Shown here: positions 6,380 to 14,502 of the stretch, piece after piece
Numbering within the stretch: the stretch's first letter is position 1
Layout: each line of letters opens with the position of its first letter
From: JAFKKS01 sp039808325
Lineage (GTDB): Bacteria > Pseudomonadota > Alphaproteobacteria > Rhizobiales > Xanthobacteraceae
Length of the DNA: 32,118 nt
NCBI GenBank assembly: GCA_039808325.1
Contig: JBDHSU010000029.1
Coordinates: forward strand, 1 to 32,118
Direction: 5' to 3'
Notes under the pieces: model-generated
What the model was told of the DNA's origin: nothing
Database searches by the model: none
Seen by the model: only the letters and a program-made list of their open reading frames with translations
Position numbers and translations under genes: made by a program

Positions 6380-6739
6380 GACGCGCTCCGGCCGCGCTGT
6401 GCTTGTCCCTTTACGGGACAAGATCGGCGGCTTTCAGCGTGACGGAGCATGTCCCGTGCCGCCGGGAACATGTCGGGCGGACCCTGGCATGAGGGTCGAT
6501 ATCCGAACGTTAATCTCGGCGTGCATCACCGCGATACCCACCGAAAGGGTGAACGGAGTCTCGCGCTGTCGCGCCGAACGGATATCCGGTCGTAGGAGGC
6601 GAACCGGTCGCTTGGCCTGCCGGAAATTACGGTCACAAGCATGGTATTGTCGTCGTAGCGCGCTTGTTCGGAGGCGCGCACGGCCTTATGTCATCGGTGC
6701 CCCGCACCGGATGGACTTTTGATCTCACGCCGCGAACCG
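6380..6739. other. 360-bp intergenic region between divergent PAS and rhomboid genes
   Basis: No credible coding sequence. It contains an 8-bp inverted repeat close to the PAS gene (6402-6422, listed separately) and two copies of GGATATC/GATATCC-like text near 6499 and 6577 in opposite sense. Promoters for both flanking genes must lie here, but I see no convincing -35/-10 pair. Confidence 0.5.
6402..6422. promoter_or_regulatory. inverted repeat upstream of the PAS gene
   Basis: CTTGTCCC (6402-6409) and GGGACAAG (6415-6422) form a perfect 8-bp dyad around TTTAC. It begins 23 bases upstream of the PAS-gene ATG, so it would lie either at the promoter, as an operator, or in the 5' leader as a hairpin just before the ribosome binding site. 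Confidence 0.4.
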
Positions 6740-7477
6740 ATGTTCAATGTGCCGCCCGTCGTGACCGCGATGCTGGCGGCGATGGCGTTGGTGCACGCCG
6801 TGCGCACGCTGTTGTTGACGGCGCGCGACGATGCGCAGTTCCTGCTGCTGTTTTCGTTCATACCCGCGCGCTACGACCCCGCGATTGCGGCGCAGGGCAT
6901 TCCCGGCGGCTGGGGCGCTGACGTCTGGACGTTCGTCACTTATGCGATGATTCATGCCGACTGGACGCATCTGATGCTCAACGGCATCTGGCTGCTCGCG
7001 TTCGGCAGCGCGGTGGCACGGCGCTTCGGTCCCACTCGTTTCCTCGGCTTCGCCATCGTCACGGCGGCGGCCGGCGCTGCGTTGCATCTTGCCACCCACG
7101 CCGGCGACGTTTGGCCGATGGTCGGCGCTTCCGCTTCGATCTCCGGATTCATGGCGGCGGCCGTGCGTTTCATTTTCCACACGGACGGCCCGCTGGGGTT
7201 CTTCAGCGGCGATGCCTATCGCCGGCCGGTGGCGCCGTTGACGACGGCGCTGCGCGATCCGCGCGTGATCGCTTTTCTAGCGATTTGGTTCGGGCTGAAC
7301 CTGCTGTTCGGGGTCGGCTCGATCTCGCTCTCGGGCGAGCAGCAAAGCGTCGCCTGGGAGGCGCATATCGGAGGCTTCCTGGCCGGATTGCTGCTTTTCC
7401 CGTTTTTCGACCCGATCGGAAAGGGACAGGCGCTTCCCTCCGACGACGACACGGCCACGGGCGCGGCCAGCGGCTGA
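6740..7477 (+). CDS. rhomboid-family intramembrane serine protease
   Basis: A 245-residue inner-membrane protein with about six membrane segments. Rhomboid features are visible: HADWTHLMLNGIWL with His72, His77 and Asn81 in the second segment, the catalytic serine in GASAS (Ser131) in the fourth, and the catalytic histidine in AHIGGFLAGLL (His209) in the last. Rhomboids cut transmembrane segments of other membrane proteins; the substrate here is unknown. ATG 6740 (MFNVPP) is chosen; an in-frame TTG at 6719 would add seven residues. The C-terminus is a short acidic cytoplasmic tail. The next gene on the strand, a CBS protein, is 195 bases away and probably has its own promoter. Confidence 0.92.
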   Translation: MFNVPPVVTAMLAAMALVHAVRTLLLTARDDAQFLLLFSFIPARYDPAIAAQGIPGGWGADVWTFVTYAMIHADWTHLMLNGIWLLAFGSAVARRFGPTRFLGFAIVTAAAGAALHLATHAGDVWPMVGASASISGFMAAAVRFIFHTDGPLGFFSGDAYRRPVAPLTTALRDPRVIAFLAIWFGLNLLFGVGSISLSGEQQSVAWEAHIGGFLAGLLLFPFFDPIGKGQALPSDDDTATGAASG

Positions 7478-7672
7478 TTGGCGCACGGGCGCCGTCCCGT
7501 TTGCTCTTGCGGCGGGCTGGACGCAGGCGGATGATTGCCGAACGGCAACCCTGCTATGAGGCCGCAACGGTATCGGGGTCTCCGGTGTTGTCCCACGGGC
7601 TGGAGTTTGGAAAGGGCGGCGACCCGGTCCACTTAGGCGCGCAATCGACCGCCCTCCGTGAGGAGGAAGACC

Positions 7673-8104
7673 ATGACGGTCAAAGCGATCTTGTCCGGCA
7701 AGGGCCGTGACGTCATGACCATCTCGTCCAACGCGACTTTGGCGGATGCGGCGCGTCTGCTCAGCGAGCGGCGCATCGGCGCATTGGTCGTCGAGGACGA
7801 CGACCACACGGTTGCGGGCCTCTTGTCCGAACGCGACATCGTTCGCGCGGTCGCCGCCAGGGGCGGGGAGGCGCTTTCGTTCCCCGTCCAGCAGGCGATG
7901 ACGCGAAAAGTCGTGACGTGCCGCGAGGCCGACACCGTGGGCGCGATCATGGAGCACATGACGGTTGGGAAGTTTCGTCATCTGCCGGTGATCGAGGATG
8001 GGCGGCTGGTCGGCATCGTTTCGATCGGCGACGTCGTCAAATTCCGGCTTGGCGAGATGGAGCAGGAATCGAGCGCGCTGCGCGACTATATCCTGACGGC
8101 GTAA
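7673..8104 (+). CDS. CBS-domain pair protein
   Basis: A 143-residue cytoplasmic protein consisting of two CBS motifs (about residues 10-65 and 75-130), which together form a Bateman module that binds adenine nucleotides. The text DVMTISSNATLADAARLL, GALVVEDDD, VAGLLSERDIVRAV and then AMTRKVVTC, FRHLPVIEDGRLVGIVSIGDVV is typical. There is no attached enzyme domain, so it is a stand-alone sensor of a common rhizobial type. The start is well supported: AGGAGG at 7661-7666, six bases before ATG 7673. It converges with the Old Yellow Enzyme gene, with 45 bases between the stops. Confidence 0.93.
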   Translation: MTVKAILSGKGRDVMTISSNATLADAARLLSERRIGALVVEDDDHTVAGLLSERDIVRAVAARGGEALSFPVQQAMTRKVVTCREADTVGAIMEHMTVGKFRHLPVIEDGRLVGIVSIGDVVKFRLGEMEQESSALRDYILTA

Positions 8105-8149
8105 AACGGGGCGGCGCCGACACGCCGTCCGGAGATCGTCAGATCGGAT

Positions 8150-9301
8150 TTATTGGATCCCCTCCCGGGGGATCCATCGCGGCCGGCTCAGAAGGTAGTC
8201 GACCATTTTGGGCGGGACCGTCAGCCGGCGGGCGATTTCATCGGGGCGGTTGGGAAGTTTGGTCGCGACGAGATGCTCCTCGTTGCGCTTGATTTTGATC
8301 AGCCACTCGGGGTCGATCAGTGCGGCGCGCCCGATAGCCACGAGGTCGGCGCCGGCGGTCAGCGCTCCCTCGGCGTCGGACCTCGTTCGAATGCTGCCGC
8401 TGGCGATGACGGCGCAGCGGCCCGCGACCGCGCGCGAGATCGTCTGGATCGGGTTGGCGTTGGCGCTTGCCGTCTCGGCTTCCGCAGCATTCCAATTACG
8501 GTCCTCCCGCATCGGTGAATTGGTGCGGTAGTTGTCCAGGGAAAGGTGAATGTAATCGAGCGGCAGCGACGCCAGATGGTCGCAGACGCGCGCCGAATAG
8601 TCGAGCGTGATGCCGCCGCTTTCGGCTTCGAAGGGGGTTATGCGAAAGCCGACGATGAACGCCTCGCCGACCGCGCTGCGGATGGCCTTGAGAACGGCGA
8701 CGGGAAAGTTCATTCGCCGGCGGTCGTCTCCGCCCCAGCCGTCCGTGCGCTGGTTGCTCCGTGCCGAAATGAACTGATGAACGAGATAGTGGTTCGCGCC
8801 ATGCACCTCGACGCCCGAAAAGCCGGCGCGCTTCGCGCGCAGCGCCGCATCCCCGAAACGGGAAACGAGACTCTCGATTTCGTGCGGACTCATCTCCCGC
8901 GGCGTGACCGCGCCCGGCCGCAACGATGCGATCGGCGAGGGAGCGCGCAGATTCGCCGCGCCCACGAGCGCGGGCAGGGCGATGCGCCCGCCGTCATAGA
9001 TTTGCAGGATCGCGCGCGTCCCGCCGGACTGCATCGCCTCGGCCATGGTGCGCAAGCTGTCGAGGTGCCGGTCCTCGGAGGCGCCGATGCCATGCCACGA
9101 ACGGCCGTCCTCGTGCACGTAAGCGCAGGCTGAAATCAGCGCGCCATAGCCGCATTTGGCGCGCCGCCGCAGATATTCCACTTCATGGCCGCTGATAAAT
9201 CCTCCCTGCTCCGAGGCATCCGTCGTCATCGGCGCCAGCAGAAAACGGTTGTCGATCGATTGCCCGCAGTTGAAGCGAAACCCGGACCAGGGATTGACCA
9301 C
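8150..9301 (-). CDS. Old Yellow Enzyme-type NADH:flavin oxidoreductase
   Basis: A 383-residue FMN-dependent TIM-barrel enzyme (OYE-like) that reduces activated C=C bonds or similar acceptors with NAD(P)H. Seen are the N-terminal NRFLLAPMTT, the central GFSGVEVHGANHYLVHQF then SARSNQRTDGWGG (the HxxN/H substrate region and following loop), and the C-terminal IASGSIRT with ADLVAIGRAALIDPEW (FMN phosphate site). It lacks the C-terminal FeS and FAD domains of 2,4-dienoyl-CoA reductase. Start is GTG 9301, fixed by AAGGAGG (complement of 9309-9315) seven bases upstream. The patatin gene ends 30 bases upstream, so they are probably co-transcribed. The last codons contain a BamHI-flanked inverted repeat. 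Confidence 0.92.
   Translation of the reverse strand: MVNPWSGFRFNCGQSIDNRFLLAPMTTDASEQGGFISGHEVEYLRRRAKCGYGALISACAYVHEDGRSWHGIGASEDRHLDSLRTMAEAMQSGGTRAILQIYDGGRIALPALVGAANLRAPSPIASLRPGAVTPREMSPHEIESLVSRFGDAALRAKRAGFSGVEVHGANHYLVHQFISARSNQRTDGWGGDDRRRMNFPVAVLKAIRSAVGEAFIVGFRITPFEAESGGITLDYSARVCDHLASLPLDYIHLSLDNYRTNSPMREDRNWNAAEAETASANANPIQTISRAVAGRCAVIASGSIRTRSDAEGALTAGADLVAIGRAALIDPEWLIKIKRNEEHLVATKLPNRPDEIARRLTVPPKMVDYLLSRPRWIPREGIQ
8155..8175. terminator. inverted repeat at the convergent gene ends
   Basis: GGATCCCC (8155-8162) and GGGGATCC (8168-8175) are perfect 8-bp arms around TCCCG. The repeat overlaps the last codons of the minus-strand OYE gene and lies about 50 bases after the stop of the plus-strand CBS gene. 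For the CBS transcript it would be a GC-rich hairpin at the right place for termination, but no T-tract follows, so its role is uncertain. Confidence 0.4.
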
Positions 9302-9331
9302 GCTGCTTCCTCCTTGTCTCTCGTGCCGTCG

Positions 9332-10351
9332 TCAGGTCAGGGCGGTAATGGCCTGCTCAATCGGGTCGAGCGCACGGTTGGCGGCTTGCGTACCGATGTC
9401 GATCGCCTCCGCCGCGCGATGGAAATCGAAGAGGCCGATCGGGCCGAGCGGCGGATTGACCGTGACGTCGGAGGGGTCGCCCGCGAGGCGCGCCCGCGTG
9501 ATGCGATCCTGCATGATGTTGAACGCCTCGATCATGATCGTCGCGAAGCCCGGCCGCTTGCCGGTGCCGAGCGCTTGGCGCGAGACGCGGCGTTCCGCGT
9601 CGCTTGGATTGTCGACGCCGTGCCGCTCGCGCACCCGGCGCTCCCAAGCATCGTCGCGATCGTCGGGCCCGTATTCGGCGATCGTGGTGCCGCGCCCGAA
9701 CAGATCGGTGTTGAGATTGACCGCGATCACGAGGCGTGCCCCAAGAGCGCGCGCGGCTGAAACCGGAACGGGATTGACCAGCGCCCCGTCGACAAGCCAG
9801 CGGTGGCCGCTCGCGACCGGCGTGAAGATGCCGGGCAGGGCGTAGGCCGCCCGCAGCGAATCCGAAAGCCGTCCGCGGGTGAGCCATATTTCGTGGCCCG
9901 TGCCGATCTCGGTCGTGATCGCGGCGAACCGCAACGGCAGGCTTTCGATGGTCAGCTCGCCGAGTTGTTCCTCGAGGCGCGAGCCGAGGCGGTCGCCGCG
10001 GATCAACCCCGACCCCGTAAGGCTGAAATCCAGGTAGCCGAAGATGTTGCGTCGGGTGAGCCCGCGCGCCCATTCCTCCAATGCGTCGAGGTGCCCGGCC
10101 GCGTAGAGGCCTCCGACCAGGGCGCCCATGGAAGTGCCGGCGATGACGTCCGGTTTCAGCCCGCGTGCGATCAGCGCCTTGACGATGCCGATATGCGCGA
10201 AGCCGCGCGCCGCGCCGCCGCCGAGCGCGAGCCCGATATGCGGGCGCTGACGCAGCGGATGGACGTCGTCGCCCGTCTTGGCTTCGGTCCGCGGAGGGGT
10301 CGTTGGGCCGCTCTCGGCGCTGCGGCCATTGCCAATCAAAAAATCAAACAC
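9332..10351 (-). CDS. patatin-like phospholipase (RssA-type)
   Basis: A 339-residue serine lipid acyl hydrolase of the bacterial patatin family. The Ser-Asp dyad and oxyanion loop are visible: GGGAARG at about 44-50, the nucleophile elbow GTSMG with Ser74, and DGA with Asp188 (WLVDGALVNPVP). The first ~36 residues are a low-complexity extension with no signal peptide, so it is cytoplasmic or membrane-peripheral. Length and motifs match the YchK/RssA group. The start is GTG 10351; the ribosome binding site is weak. It sits between the flavin reductase-like gene (153 bases upstream) and the OYE gene (30 bases downstream) on the same strand. Lipid substrate unknown. Confidence 0.9.
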   Translation of the reverse strand: MFDFLIGNGRSAESGPTTPPRTEAKTGDDVHPLRQRPHIGLALGGGAARGFAHIGIVKALIARGLKPDVIAGTSMGALVGGLYAAGHLDALEEWARGLTRRNIFGYLDFSLTGSGLIRGDRLGSRLEEQLGELTIESLPLRFAAITTEIGTGHEIWLTRGRLSDSLRAAYALPGIFTPVASGHRWLVDGALVNPVPVSAARALGARLVIAVNLNTDLFGRGTTIAEYGPDDRDDAWERRVRERHGVDNPSDAERRVSRQALGTGKRPGFATIMIEAFNIMQDRITRARLAGDPSDVTVNPPLGPIGLFDFHRAAEAIDIGTQAANRALDPIEQAITALT

Positions 10352-10504
10352 CGGTCATGCCCAAATATGCCGTCCGCCCCGGACGAGAAGAAAGGCCTGG
10401 GATTCTTCCCGGATGATCGGCCGTGGCGCCGGCCGGAACAATAGGTCCAGGCGTATAGGTGGCCAAGCGCGTACGAATAGGGTGAGCGCGCGCGTGCTTC
10501 ACCG

Positions 10505-11104
10505 CTATTGCGGCCGCACCAGCGAGAATGTCGCGTCGACCATGGCGTAGTCCTGGTAGCCGCAGCGTGCGATCGGACGCATCGCGGCCGTATCGAGCAT
10601 TCCGTTCTTGATGAAGCGGTCGTCGATATGGATCCCGACCACTTGTCCGATAACGAAATAGCGTTCGAGCGTTCGTCCCTCCAAGTCCTTGAGGCGCACC
10701 GTTTGCAGCCAGCGGCATTCGAGCGCGCAGGGCGAGGCGGCGACGCGCGGCGGTTTGACCAGCCGCGACGGCGCGGCGGCAAGGCCGGCGATTTCCATCT
10801 CGTTGACGCCGCGCGGCAGCGACGCCGAAGTCTTGTTCATGGCTTCGCGCAGATCGTAGGTCGCGAGGTTGCAGACGAATTCCTTCGTCTCCTCCACCAG
10901 CGAAACGGAATCCTTCAGGCTCTCGCTGGAGAAGCCGACGATCGGCGGCCGCGACGAAAGCGCGTTGAAGAAGGAATAGGGCGCGAGGTTGATCTCGCCT
11001 TTCGCGCCGATCGAGGTGATCCATCCGATCGGGCGAGGCGCGACAATGGCTTTCAGCGGATCGTAGGGGAGCCCGTGATCGTTCTTGGCGGTCTCGTAGA
11101 ACAT
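10505..11104 (-). CDS. flavin reductase-like FMN-binding protein
   Basis: A 199-residue protein of the flavin reductase-like domain family (split-barrel FMN-binding fold). Recognisable text: KAIVAPRPIGWITSIGAKGEINLAPYSFFNALSSRPP at residues 18-54, FVCNLATYDL, and FVIGQVVGIHIDD. Such proteins bind FMN and reduce it with NAD(P)H or act as flavoprotein oxygenase partners. ATG 11104 has GGAG six bases upstream. It follows the nitroreductase gene by 26 bases, so the two are very likely one transcript. Together with the OYE gene this makes three flavin enzymes in 3.6 kb. Confidence 0.9.
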   Translation of the reverse strand: MFYETAKNDHGLPYDPLKAIVAPRPIGWITSIGAKGEINLAPYSFFNALSSRPPIVGFSSESLKDSVSLVEETKEFVCNLATYDLREAMNKTSASLPRGVNEMEIAGLAAAPSRLVKPPRVAASPCALECRWLQTVRLKDLEGRTLERYFVIGQVVGIHIDDRFIKNGMLDTAAMRPIARCGYQDYAMVDATFSLVRPQ

Positions 11105-11130
11105 GGGCGCTCCGGTTTTCCTAAGCGGCG

Positions 11131-11706
11131 CTAGCCCGCATAGCGCGTGACGATGCTTCCAAGCGGCGGCCGTGGGCGGTCTTCCGGCACCGTCGTCGGC
11201 GTGCCGATGTGAATGAATCCGACGATGCGCTCATTGGCCTCGACGCCCAGCGCCTTCAGGGCACGATCGTCATAGGCGTACCATTCCGTGAGCCAGCTTC
11301 CCGCATAGCCGAGCGCATTGGCGGCGAGGAGGAGATTGGTGGCCGCCGCGCCGGCGGACATCAATTGTTCCCACTCTGGGATTTTCGGGTGCGCGCTGGC
11401 GCGACTGACGACCGCGATCACGAGCGGCGCCCGCGAAAGCCGCCGCCGTTCGAAGTCGAGCTGATCGGCGGTCGCGGATGGTTCCTTGGCTTGGAACGCC
11501 GCCGCGATCTTTTCGCCCGCGGCCGTGCGCGCGTCGCCCTCGAAGACGATGAAGCGCCACGGTGCGAGCTTGCCATGGTCGGGCACGCGCGAAGCGACGG
11601 TAAGGATGGTGTCGAGCTCCGCCGCGCTCGGTCCCGGCGCGGTGAGTTCCATCGGCTTCACCGAACGGCGGCGCGTGAGCAAATCGAGAGCTTCGGTCAT
11701 GGGCAT
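11131..11706 (-). CDS. nitroreductase family protein (YdjA/RutE-like)
   Basis: A 191-residue FMN-dependent nitroreductase. Features: TRRRSVKPMEL near the N-terminus (FMN phosphate-binding arginines), SRVPDHGKLAPWRFIVFEG at about 39-57, characteristic of the YdjA subgroup, AAATNLLLAANALGYAGSWLT at 120-140 and a C-terminal FIHIGTP. These small single-domain members reduce nitro groups or related acceptors; the natural substrate is unknown. Two ATGs, 11706 and 11700, are two codons apart and equally plausible. It is the first gene of the minus-strand flavoenzyme series and is divergent from the exported protein gene at 11835; the promoter must lie in the ~130 bases between. Confidence 0.92.
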   Translation of the reverse strand: MPMTEALDLLTRRRSVKPMELTAPGPSAAELDTILTVASRVPDHGKLAPWRFIVFEGDARTAAGEKIAAAFQAKEPSATADQLDFERRRLSRAPLVIAVVSRASAHPKIPEWEQLMSAGAAATNLLLAANALGYAGSWLTEWYAYDDRALKALGVEANERIVGFIHIGTPTTVPEDRPRPPLGSIVTRYAG

Positions 11707-11834
11707 CCAAATGCGGGCATCGGGGCAGCGTCAGGAGCGCCTAGCACAGCCGCCCGGATGGCGCTAGCGGCTTGAAATCGCCGCGATTCCGGCTCAAAAC
11801 GCGGTATCTTCCGCGCCGGAGAAAAGGTCCTCTC

Positions 11835-12818
11835 TTGGTCAGACGCTTCCTGCGTTTCGTCCTCGCTGTTTCCGTTCCGATGATCGCTGTCGTTGCCGAT
11901 GCCGGCGCGCAGTCGGGCAGTGGGTCCATGTTCGCGCCGCCGGCGCTGTCGGCTGGGCAGCCGCCCGACCTCACGCCTCCGAGCCTCGGCAGCATCGCGC
12001 AGCCCGGCGCGATCCCGCCGTCGCTCGGGACGAGCCAGACACCGATCGTGCCTTCCGCGCTCGGTACGATCTCCACGTCGGCGCGGTTCGGCAAGGATAT
12101 GCCGACCATCGTTTCCGGCCTGCACTGGCGGGTCTTCTCGGACAAGCCGGATCAGACCGGCGTTTTTCGGCTGATCAAGGAAGACCGCAACCCGACGCCC
12201 GTCTTCACGCTGCCGCCTGGCGGCTACATCGTGAACGTCGCGATCGGGCTCGCCGACGCGACCAAGCGTATCCAGGTACGCACCACCGACACGGTGCGGG
12301 AAGTTTTCGACATTACCGCGGGCGGCGCACGGTTCGAGGGGCGCGTCGGCGACACCAAGATCGCGCCCGGACAGATTTCCTTCGAGGTTTTTCGCGGCAG
12401 CCAGTTCGACGGCCGCGAGAAGCGTGCGATCGCCTCCGACGTGGCGACCGGCGATATCGTGTTGCTGCCCGAAGGCACCTACCATGTCGTTTCGAACTAC
12501 GGCGACGGCAACGCCGTCATGCGTTACGACTTCCAGATCAAGCCGGGAAAACTGATCGACGCGCGGATCAATCATCGCGCCGCCGTGATCACACTGAAGC
12601 TGGTCGGCGAGAAGGGTGGCGAGGCGCTCGCCAACACGGCCTGGTCGGTCCTGACGCCCGGCGGTGACGTCATCAAGGAGTCGATCGGCGCATTTCCCGT
12701 GGTCGTCCTGGCGGAGGGCGATTACGTCGCCATCGCACGCAATGAAGGCAAGGTCTACAATCGTGAATTCAAGGTCGAAACCGGCGTCGATCGCGAGATC
12801 GAATTGCTGGCGCGCTGA
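11835..12818 (+). CDS. exported protein of unknown function, rhizobial type
   Basis: I do not recognise a named family. Translation from TTG 11835 gives 327 residues with a signal peptide (VRRFLRFVLAVSVPMIAVV, cleavage after AGA near residue 26). A proline/serine-rich linker follows (to about residue 75), with repeated PPSLG and PSALG units. The rest is a beta-rich domain with recurring G-[DG]-Y-[IV] patterns (PPGGYIVNVAIGLADATK, LPEGTYHVVSNYGDGNAV, LAEGDYVAIARNEG), which suggests three related beta-sandwich repeats, each with a glycine-tyrosine turn. A more upstream TTG at 11772 would place basic residues ahead of the signal and is less likely. It is five bases from the otsB start, so the two are probably co-transcribed. 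Confidence 0.8.
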   Translation: MVRRFLRFVLAVSVPMIAVVADAGAQSGSGSMFAPPALSAGQPPDLTPPSLGSIAQPGAIPPSLGTSQTPIVPSALGTISTSARFGKDMPTIVSGLHWRVFSDKPDQTGVFRLIKEDRNPTPVFTLPPGGYIVNVAIGLADATKRIQVRTTDTVREVFDITAGGARFEGRVGDTKIAPGQISFEVFRGSQFDGREKRAIASDVATGDIVLLPEGTYHVVSNYGDGNAVMRYDFQIKPGKLIDARINHRAAVITLKLVGEKGGEALANTAWSVLTPGGDVIKESIGAFPVVVLAEGDYVAIARNEGKVYNREFKVETGVDREIELLAR

Positions 12819-12823
12819 GCCTC

Positions 12824-13657
12824 GTGTCGGGAAACGAGAGATTGTCTGAGACGGCGAGGGCGCTTCCCGAGGCGCAACCGGTCCGGGCCGCTTCCGCTCA
12901 GCCGCCGGTTTTCGAGCACCCCGATCCCAAAACGATCGCTGTCCTCCTGGATGTCGACGGGACCTTGATCGAGCTTGCCGCCACCCCCCAGGCCGTGCAT
13001 GTGCCGCCGAGCCTCAAGCACACGCTGGCGGTGTTGCGCGATCTTCTTGGCGGTGCGCTGGCGCTGGTCAGCGGACGGCCGCTCGCCGATCTCGACAACA
13101 TCTTCGATCCGCTGCGGGTTGCGCTGGTCGGCGGCCACGGGGCCGAGACGCGGCTCCGGCCGCGCGGCGAGGTCGAGCGCACCCGTATTCCCCCGATGGA
13201 CGATCGCTTGCGGCGGCGTCTGATCGCGATCGCCGCCGGTACGGAAGGCGTGCTCGCTGAGGACAAGGGCTACTCGCTGGCGCTGCACTATCGGCTGGCG
13301 CCGCAGGCCGAGCGCTATGTCCACGACGAGATTTTGCGCGCCTGCGCGGCGTTCCCCGACGTCCCCGCTGAAGTCCTGCCGGGCAAATCGATGTTCGAGG
13401 TGAAGCCGCCCGCTTTCAACAAGGGCATGGCGGTGCGGGAATTGATGCGCAAGGAGCCGTTCGCCGGCCGGCGGCCGATCTTCCTCGGCGACGACGTGAC
13501 CGACGAGAGCGTCTTCGCCGTGCTGCCGGAGTTCGACGGCATCGGCTACTCCGTGGGCCGGCGCTTTCCCAACACGAAAGGCGTCTTCGCGACGCCGCGC
13601 GAAGTGCGTCACTGGCTTTACGGCTTCATCAAACCGCGCGAGCGGGCGGGGACGTAG
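12824..13657 (+). CDS. otsB: trehalose-6-phosphate phosphatase
   Basis: A 277-residue HAD-superfamily phosphatase that removes phosphate from trehalose-6-phosphate, the last step of the OtsA-OtsB trehalose pathway in the cytoplasm. HAD motif I is LLDVDGTL with nucleophile Asp43 and acid Asp45; motif II SGR (VSGRPLADL); the lysine motif lies in PPAFNKGMAV; motif III/IV is FLGDDVTDE. GGHGAETR and the cap region fit OtsB. Length matches the family (about 250-280). GTG 12824 is used as the start; a TTG at 12842 with a GAGAG upstream is an alternative. No otsA is visible, so trehalose-6-phosphate synthase must be encoded elsewhere. The gene closely follows the exported-protein gene. Confidence 0.93.
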   Translation: MSGNERLSETARALPEAQPVRAASAQPPVFEHPDPKTIAVLLDVDGTLIELAATPQAVHVPPSLKHTLAVLRDLLGGALALVSGRPLADLDNIFDPLRVALVGGHGAETRLRPRGEVERTRIPPMDDRLRRRLIAIAAGTEGVLAEDKGYSLALHYRLAPQAERYVHDEILRACAAFPDVPAEVLPGKSMFEVKPPAFNKGMAVRELMRKEPFAGRRPIFLGDDVTDESVFAVLPEFDGIGYSVGRRFPNTKGVFATPREVRHWLYGFIKPRERAGT

Positions 13658-13703
13658 AAGAGCATCGTTACTGCATCGCGCGTTCGCGAGCGCCTGTCAC
13701 AAG

Positions 13704-13752
13704 CCCTCATTCTGAGGAGCATCGCGACGCGACGCGTCTCGAAGGATGAGGG
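13704..13752. repeat. interspersed palindromic repeat (REP-like), copy 1
   Basis: The element starts CCCTCATTCTGAGGAGCATC and ends GGATGAGGG, so CCCTCAT and ATGAGGG form its outer stem. It occupies the gap between otsB and the RraA-like gene (convergent). The same frame occurs at 18382-18433. Similar CCTCAT...GAGGAGC...GATGAGG elements are frequent between genes in Bradyrhizobium relatives. Confidence 0.75.
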
Positions 13753-13817
13753 CAGGGTATTCGCGAGCGTCTCTTGATTCATTCTGCGAGAACGCGCGCT
13801 CAACTCCCGGAGCAGAC

Positions 13818-14501
13818 TCACAAAATCCCGAAGCGCGCGAACACGTCCGCAAGCTTCTCGCCGCGCATCAGCGCTTCCTCGGTGCGGGCTTCGCCGGCGA
13901 GTTTCTCGACCGCGCTCTTGAAGACGGCCTGCTCGATCGCGCGCGGGATCACGACGACACCGTCGGCGTCGCCGAACACGAGATCGCCGGGCGCGACGCG
14001 CACCCCGGCGACATGCACCGGCACGTCGATTTCCGCGACTTCGCCGCGCCCCTTCGAGTCGAGCGGGCCGATGCCGCCGTGGAACACCGGGAAGCCGAGC
14101 TTGCGGATGCCGCGGATGTCGCGGACATAGCCGTCGGTGAGGCAGCCGGCGGCACCGCGCGCTTTCGCGGCCGTCGTCAGCAGCGAGCCCCAGGGTGCGA
14201 TGCGGCCCGAGGTGCCGCAGGCCAGCACCGGCACCTCCCCGGGCTTGAGGTCGTCGATCAGCGCGATCTCGAGCTCGTAAGGATTGCGGGTGGTCGGCAC
14301 CTCGTAGACGTCGCGGTAGTTGCCGGTGCGCGCCCGGCCGAACAGCATGGTTTCCTCATCCAGCGGGCGGATGCGCGACGGCAGCGCCTGATCGCGGTAG
14401 CCGAGGCCGTCGAGCACATCCGAGATCAGCGAGACGAACAGGTTTCCCTTCACGTAAGCGGCAAGCGCTTGCGGATCGTCCAGTGCGGGAAGAGCGCTCA
14501 T
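13818..14501 (-). CDS. RraA-like / aldolase-type family protein
   Basis: A 227-residue protein of the RraA/MenG-like fold, which includes 4-hydroxy-4-methyl-2-oxoglutarate and oxaloacetate aldolases and the RNase E inhibitor RraA. The pyruvate/Mg region is present: GCLTDGYVRDIRGIRKLGFPVF, with the Arg and Asp of the xRDI motif, after ALIDDLKPGEV and GSLLTTAAKARGAAG. The C-terminal extension is longer than in E. coli RraA (161 residues), favouring an aldolase or decarboxylase over an RNase regulator; the older label 'dimethylmenaquinone methyltransferase' is wrong for this family. ATG 14501 is chosen; the longer open frame runs into thrS. The start lies one base after the thrS stop, suggesting translational coupling. 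Confidence 0.88.
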   Translation of the reverse strand: MSALPALDDPQALAAYVKGNLFVSLISDVLDGLGYRDQALPSRIRPLDEETMLFGRARTGNYRDVYEVPTTRNPYELEIALIDDLKPGEVPVLACGTSGRIAPWGSLLTTAAKARGAAGCLTDGYVRDIRGIRKLGFPVFHGGIGPLDSKGRGEVAEIDVPVHVAGVRVAPGDLVFGDADGVVVIPRAIEQAVFKSAVEKLAGEARTEEALMRGEKLADVFARFGIL

Positions 14502-14502
14502 G

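Noticed and set aside
8155..8175. BamHI-SmaI-BamHI arrangement resembling a cloning linker
   Set aside because: The reading frame of the OYE gene continues through it to a plausible C-terminus, and no vector sequence is seen, so coincidence in GC-rich DNA is more likely.
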